Under the pieces are notes generated by a model that ran no database searches, had not been told where the DNA came from, and saw only the letters and a program-made list of their open reading frames with translations. 7,919 nt of DNA from Desulfatirhabdium butyrativorans (GTDB lineage: Bacteria; Desulfobacterota; Desulfobacteria; Desulfobacterales; JAIFKL01). The translations under genes and the position numbers were made by a program. This document shows positions 5,489 to 7,919 of the stretch, piece after piece. Numbering within the stretch: the stretch's first letter is position 1; the number at the start of each line of letters is the position of its first letter. Where the stretch lies: contig DZCT01000228.1 in the NCBI GenBank assembly GCA_022736535.1, forward strand, positions 1 to 7,919, in the 5' to 3' direction.

Positions 5489-5660
5489 TTGTCGGAACCC
5501 CGGCAGCAGTGACATTGTCAGGAATATCTTTATTGACAAAACTGTGCGCGCCGATAACGGCATTTTCTCCGACCGTAACGCCGGGCATGATAACACTGTG
5601 ACTGCCGATTCTGCAATTCTTTTACAGTTTGCCGCCGGCATTGCAGAACGGTGATGCACA
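5478..5660 (-). pseudogene. C-terminal remnant of a hexapeptide-repeat acetyltransferase
   Basis: On the minus strand, bases 5621 down to 5478 encode 47 residues with the left-handed beta-helix pattern. The stretch runs from KNCRIGSHSVIMPGVTVGEN through AVIGAHSFVNKDIPDNVTA to AGVPTRVI and a stop (TAG at 5478-5480). This is the C-terminal end typical of LbH acyltransferases such as WbbJ/maltose or serine acetyltransferase-like enzymes. An in-frame TAA at 5622-5624 cuts it off from a further plausible stretch (SPFCNAGGKL, about 5625-5657). Another stop lies upstream, and there is no start with a ribosome site. The bulk of the enzyme, including the catalytic His region, is missing. It fills the gap between the J-domain gene and the DUF4160 pair and is best read as a decayed fragment left after replacement of the original gene. 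Confidence 0.7.
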
Positions 5661-5670
5661 AAAACAGATT

Positions 5671-6393
5671 TCAGAACCCTCTTATTTCACTCAGATTTTT
5701 CCTTGCAGCCTCGCCGATGCTGCCGTAAGGGGAAATTTCAAGCACCTGTCTGAAACATTGAACTGCCATGCGGTCATTGCCCCGCTGACGATACAGGATG
5801 CCGAGATTCAGACGCGCCGGAATAAAATATTCGCTCCTTTCCAGTATTTTCTTATAAAGTTCTTCCGCGGCGGCAATTCTGCCGAGATTGTGATATTCAA
5901 CAGCTTCATTGAACATGATCACAATCTGATTGTTCACCTCGATGTTGAAAATCGCCGAAAGCCCTGCCTGACCGATTAAAAACAGGATGGGGGCTTTAAT
6001 CAGTCCGATCAGTGTGATGCCGGCAGCCGCAGGCAGTGACATGCTGAACAGGAATTTGTCTTTATAGCTGATTTTTATATCGGTGAAAAATCCGTAACGC
6101 ATGATTTCTTTTATCAGCTTTATAATATCTTTTCCATGAACCGTGTAGGAATTTTGAGTGTAATTCGTAAAATCGCCGGTCTGTGCGTGAAAATTGCCGA
6201 GGGTTCTGTCATAATCCTTGCGGGCTTCCGGGTTTGAAAGAATCTTGTAGGCATGAGTGATTTCTCTGAATTTTTCACTGTCGCCTTTTGAAATATCCGG
6301 ATGGGATTGCTTTGCCAGCATCCGAAAAGCTTTTTTTATTTCTTCGGCGCCGGCATCCTCTTTTATGCCGAGAGTATGATATAAATTTTTCAT
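5671..6393 (-). CDS. Membrane-anchored J-domain protein with TPR repeats
   Basis: The 240-residue protein begins with a J-domain (residues about 2-64: YHTLGIKEDAGAEEIKKAFR at 5-24, HPD at 31-33, then AYKILSNPEARKDYDR). The intact HPD means it can probably stimulate the ATPase of an Hsp70 (DnaK). A hydrophobic region at about 114-149 could form one or two membrane segments. It is followed by two TPR-like units at about 157-190 and 191-222 (ARLNLGILYRQRGNDRMAVQ lies in the second). There is no Gly/Phe region, zinc finger or DnaJ C-terminal domain, so it is a class III J-protein that likely recruits DnaK to a membrane-bound partner held by the TPRs. The start at 6393 is chosen because the J-domain begins two residues later and AGGA lies upstream. 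Longer in-frame starts run into the tRNA gene and are rejected. The partner is not evident from the neighbours. Confidence 0.82.
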   Translation of the reverse strand: MKNLYHTLGIKEDAGAEEIKKAFRMLAKQSHPDISKGDSEKFREITHAYKILSNPEARKDYDRTLGNFHAQTGDFTNYTQNSYTVHGKDIIKLIKEIMRYGFFTDIKISYKDKFLFSMSLPAAAGITLIGLIKAPILFLIGQAGLSAIFNIEVNNQIVIMFNEAVEYHNLGRIAAAEELYKKILERSEYFIPARLNLGILYRQRGNDRMAVQCFRQVLEISPYGSIGEAARKNLSEIRGF

Positions 6394-6479
6394 AGATAAC
6401 CGTCTTCCTGTTTCCGCACGCTGCATGAAAATGTCACTCCGGAGTCTGAAAAAAGGGCGGAGCGTTTTTTTGATTTGGC

Positions 6480-6554
6480 GATTTGATAATTTTTGAAAAG
6501 GGATTTTCGGCTGCTGACGGGAGATTTGACAGTTTCTGAAAAACTGCCAAATCC
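6480..6554 (-). repeat. Short direct repeat and hairpin between J-domain gene and tRNA-Leu
   Basis: GATTTGATAATTTTTGAAAA (from about 6480) and GATTTGACAGTTTCTGAAAA (from 6523) are 17 of 20 identical. The second also forms a hairpin, GATTTGACAGTTT (6523-6535) with AAACTGCCAAATC (6542-6554), 12 pairs with one mismatch. It lies downstream of the minus-strand tRNA and might aid its 3' processing or termination, but no T-run follows. The rest of 6394-6582 shows no gene. Confidence 0.45.
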
Positions 6555-6582
6555 TTAACTTGCTTATATTGATGTTCAAAAT

Positions 6583-6671
6583 GGTGCCTGGGGCGAGAAT
6601 TGAACTCGCACGACCACTGAGGATCAAGGGATTTTAAGTCCCTTGCGTCTACCTGTTCCGCCACCCAGGCA
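6583..6671 (-). tRNA. tRNA-Leu (UAA anticodon), CCA encoded
   Basis: The minus strand folds as a complete class II tRNA. The acceptor stem is GCCTGGG/CCCAGGC. The D-arm is GCG...CGC with the AGG of the loop. The anticodon stem is AGGGA/TCCCT with loop CTTAAAA (anticodon TAA at 6635-6637). A long variable arm follows, as expected for leucine. The T-arm is GCGAG-TTCAATT-CTCGC, then discriminator A and an encoded CCA (6583-6585). It reads UUA/UUG codons. It lies between the J-domain gene and the divergent maf gene. tRNA-Leu 3' ends are common integration sites, but no repeat of its 3' end is seen elsewhere in this window. Confidence 0.97.
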
Positions 6672-6751
6672 TTTTAAATAATCAACAATTTCTTATTTAT
6701 CTTTTCACGTAAAACTTGTCAAATACTATTTCATCTGATAATGAATTTTTC

Positions 6752-7360
6752 ATGCAGAACTCATCTTTAAACCCATTGTTGATTCTTGCGTCCGAATCGC
6801 CGCGGCGCCGGTATCTGCTGGAACAGGCGGGTCTTTCTTTTTCCGTCATTCCCAGCAGCTTTGATGAAAGTTCCGTGCCGATGCAGTCGCCTGAAATTTA
6901 TGTAAAAATTCTGGCAGAGGCCAAAGCCGGAAAAATATCTGACGCATACCCGGAAAGCTGGGTCATCGGCGCAGATACGGTTGTGGTCATCGGTGATGCC
7001 GTACTGGGGAAACCGGATTCAAAAGCCGAAGCCCGGTCCATGCTGAAACGCCTCAGCGGGCAGGTCCACCGTGTTTTTACAGGATATGCCATATACTGTA
7101 AAGCAAAAAATGTCAAATTCTCAGAAACTGTAAAAACAGACGTGCTGTTCAAAAATCTGACGGATCAGGAAATTGAATGGTACATTCACACCAAAGAGCC
7201 TTTTGACAAAGCCGGCGCGTATGCCATTCAGGGACTCGGCACTTTTCTGGTCAAAAGCGTCAGCGGGTCATATACCAATGTTGTCGGTCTGCCGGTGTGT
7301 GAGGTTATAGAATTTCTGATAAAAAACGGGGTGTTGAACAGGGCGTTTGCCAAAACCTGA
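6752..7360 (+). CDS. maf: Maf-family nucleotide pyrophosphatase (dTTP/UTP type)
   Basis: Maf proteins hydrolyse non-canonical or excess nucleoside triphosphates to monophosphates and pyrophosphate in the cytoplasm, and are linked to cell-division arrest. The 202-residue protein has the family landmarks in order: LILASESPRRRYLLEQAG (residues 10-27), IGADTVVV with catalytic Asp75, LGKP at 85-88, RVFTGYAI at 107-114, and EPFDKAGAYAIQGLG at 149-163. The KAGAYAIQG form is that of the YhdE/dTTPase-UTPase subgroup, rather than the YceF/m7GTP subgroup. Length is normal. No good Shine-Dalgarno is seen. ATG 6752 places the LILAS motif at the usual distance; a TTG at 6716 is an alternative. It is divergent from tRNA-Leu, and its 3' end is followed by repeat and MITE sequence. 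Confidence 0.92.
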   Translation: MQNSSLNPLLILASESPRRRYLLEQAGLSFSVIPSSFDESSVPMQSPEIYVKILAEAKAGKISDAYPESWVIGADTVVVIGDAVLGKPDSKAEARSMLKRLSGQVHRVFTGYAIYCKAKNVKFSETVKTDVLFKNLTDQEIEWYIHTKEPFDKAGAYAIQGLGTFLVKSVSGSYTNVVGLPVCEVIEFLIKNGVLNRAFAKT

Positions 7361-7365
7361 GACAA

Positions 7366-7378
7366 GCCCCGCAGGGGC
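7366..7378 (+). repeat. GCCCC-GCA-GGGGC hairpin after maf
   Basis: A 5-bp GC-only stem with a 3-base loop lies 6 nt after the maf stop. It is not followed by a T-run but by GTAATATTTGTAG, a sequence I associate with dispersed intergenic repeats of this kind. It may attenuate transcripts, but it is not a canonical terminator. Confidence 0.4.
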
Positions 7379-7440
7379 GTAATATTTGTAGAAGGCTTAA
7401 AACCTGTTACCATCCTTTCAATCCGGACAGAGACACCCGG

Positions 7441-7527
7441 ATGATTCGGAAATACACAGCCGGCGAGATCAGCGATTATGAAAACAGGCTCGTGGAAAAT
7501 TTCAAAAAAATGCTGAACGACGCCAAT
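7441..7527 (+). pseudogene. Possible small gene truncated by MITE insertion
   Basis: The frame from ATG 7441 reads MIRKYTAGEISDYENRLVEN followed by FKKMLNDAN, a charged, coding-like sequence that I do not recognise. It reaches exactly the left end of the 269-bp element at 7529 and then continues into repeat sequence (LLFFFAADTHRRTQTNI) to a stop at 7591-7593. The frame is open upstream through the maf 3' end, but the start is weak, with no Shine-Dalgarno. It is either a gene remnant interrupted by the insertion or chance coding within an older repeat. I cannot decide between them. Confidence 0.35.
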
Positions 7528-7528
7528 A

Positions 7529-7797
7529 ATACTGATCCACTTTTGTTTTTTTTTGCCGCAGACACACACAGACGCACACAGACAAATATCTGATACCGAT
7601 TCGCTTTCAGGAATGCAGAAATCTGTTCCCGGCCCGGGCGTTGCGTTTTCCGCTGCTGTAGAACGCCCCGGTTTAAAACAGATAAACCCGTTTTACCGAA
7701 TGCGGAAAACATCCATTTTGAAAGCGAATTGGTATGAAAAAGGGATACGGCAAACATGCAAAAAATATGCCGTAAAAAACCAGAAGTGGATCAGTAT
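7529..7797 (+). mobile_element. MITE-like element, 269 bp, carrying a nested insertion
   Basis: The terminal inverted repeats are ATACTGATCCACTTTTG (left) and, in reverse complement of the right end, ATACTGATCCACTTCTGG; the first 14 bases are identical. Inside the left end is TTTTTTTGCCGCAGACACAC, and inside the right end is ATATGCCGTAAAAAACC. Both blocks occur in reverse complement in the 124-bp element at 926-1049. The element has no transposase and is flanked by A/T-rich sequence. If the terminal TA is the target duplication, it behaves like a Tc1/mariner/IS630-type MITE (inference). Without the 143-bp inner segment it would be 126 bp. Confidence 0.75.
7593..7735 (+). mobile_element. Nested inverted-repeat element, 143 bp
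   Basis: The ends ATACCGATTCGCTTTCA (7593-7609) and TGAAAGCGAATTGGTAT (7719-7735) are inverse complements at 16 of 17 positions and also begin with a TA-containing ATACC. The interior has further paired segments: ATCTGTT/AACAGAT (7621-7627 and 7677-7683), GGGCGTT/AACGCCC (7636-7642 and 7662-7668), and GTTTTCCGC/GCGGAAAAC (7645-7653 and 7702-7710). The last pairing is incompatible with the first two, so the RNA or single-stranded DNA could switch between folds. The segment is absent from the 926-1049 copy, so it is an insertion in the outer element rather than part of it. Confidence 0.65.
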
Positions 7798-7823
7798 ATC
7801 AGCAGAAGAATGCAAATAAGCAT

Positions 7824-7834
7824 CGGATCAGTAT
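7824..7834 (-). repeat. Additional MITE right-end sequence
   Basis: CGGATCAGTAT is identical to the right end of the 124-bp element (1039-1049). It lies 37 nt beyond the right end of the 269-bp element, in the same orientation. It may be a relic of a second insertion or an alternative outer end. Confidence 0.45.
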
Positions 7835-7849
7835 AACCTTATTTTTCTC

Positions 7850-7878
7850 TTGACAATCCGATACGCCTGTATTATTTT
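7850..7878 (+). promoter_or_regulatory. Sigma-70-like promoter
   Basis: A perfect TTGACA at 7850-7855 and TATTTT at 7873-7878 are 17 bp apart. An overlapping TATTAT at 7870-7875 would have too short a spacer (14 bp). It points to the right and would drive a gene starting beyond the window edge. Confidence 0.65.
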
Positions 7879-7890
7879 CCTTCAATCGGG

Positions 7891-7912
7891 TCGGAATGAA
7901 CATTCATTCCGA
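7891..7912. promoter_or_regulatory. Palindromic operator, probably for a TetR-family repressor
   Basis: TCGGAATGAA (7891-7900) and TTCATTCCGA (7903-7912) form a perfect 10+10-bp palindrome with a 2-base centre (CA). The GAATGAAC-ATTCATTC core is the form seen in operators of TetR-family regulators of fatty-acid and efflux genes (family knowledge). It begins 12 bp after the -10 box, so a bound dimer would cover the start of transcription and the first transcribed bases and block initiation. The regulator is likely encoded by the first gene beyond the right edge, but this cannot be seen. Confidence 0.65.
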
Positions 7913-7919
7913 AAACGGA

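Noticed and set aside
6394..6627. N-terminal extension of the J-domain protein
   Set aside because: It runs through the tRNA and the hairpin repeat. The J-domain starts two residues after the ATG at 6393.
6434..6664. Minus-strand frame beginning MAEQVDARDLKS
   Set aside because: It is the translation of the tRNA-Leu gene, a common false protein; the tRNA fold is complete here.
6583..6671. tRNA-Leu as the attachment site of an integrated element
   Set aside because: No second copy of the tRNA 3' end and no integrase gene are present in the window.

Overview
The window looks like an accessory-rich stretch of a Gram-negative, sulfate-reducer-like bacterium. Desulfobacterota, perhaps Desulfobacteraceae, is my best guess. 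It rests on the pairing of a precorrin-2 dehydrogenase with a CcsA-type haem-lyase protein and on the many short dispersed repeats between genes. No marker here fixes the taxonomy, so the assignment is inference.

Layout. Positions 1-711 (minus) hold the N-terminal part of an exported Asp-box (BNR) beta-propeller protein that runs off the left edge. Positions 712-1109 contain no gene. They hold a solitary transposon-end sequence, two clusters of CACGAA/TTCGTG repeats in opposite orientation, and a 124-bp terminal-inverted-repeat element. Positions 1110-2622 (minus) hold a two-gene tetrapyrrole/haem unit: precorrin-2 dehydrogenase followed by a CcsA/ResC-type cytochrome c assembly membrane protein. 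Positions 2623-2871 are repeat DNA that includes a 21-bp copy of the end of the next gene. Positions 2872-3657 (minus) encode an RNase Z-like metallo-beta-lactamase-fold hydrolase. Positions 3893-4660 (plus) encode an NlpC/P60 lipoprotein, a probable cell-wall peptidase. Positions 4668-4830 are a hairpin-rich repeat. Positions 4853-5451 (minus) hold a DUF4160-DUF2442 pair with the layout of a toxin-antitoxin-like module. Positions 5478-5660 hold a broken hexapeptide-repeat acetyltransferase remnant. Positions 5671-6393 (minus) encode a membrane-anchored J-domain/TPR protein, followed on the map by tRNA-Leu(UAA) at 6583-6671 (minus). Positions 6752-7360 (plus) encode a Maf-family nucleotide pyrophosphatase.

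The right end is mobile and regulatory DNA. A possible small reading frame is cut by a 269-bp MITE-like element (7529-7797). That element has the same ends as the 124-bp element near the left edge, and it carries inside it a second inverted-repeat element of 143 bp (7593-7735). Removing the inner element leaves 126 bp, almost exactly the length of the left copy, so the window appears to show both an uninterrupted and an interrupted version of one element. The last 70 bases hold a good sigma-70-like promoter followed by a 10+10-bp palindrome of the kind TetR-family repressors bind. The regulated gene lies beyond the right edge.

The genes are mostly unrelated single functions: tetrapyrrole/cytochrome biogenesis, RNA or phosphodiester hydrolysis, cell-wall turnover, chaperone recruitment and nucleotide-pool cleaning. 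Repeats and small mobile elements separate them. The most informative signals are the nested MITE pair, the palindromic operator at the right edge, the covarying hairpin triplet at 4700-4785, and the duplicated 3' end of the hydrolase gene.
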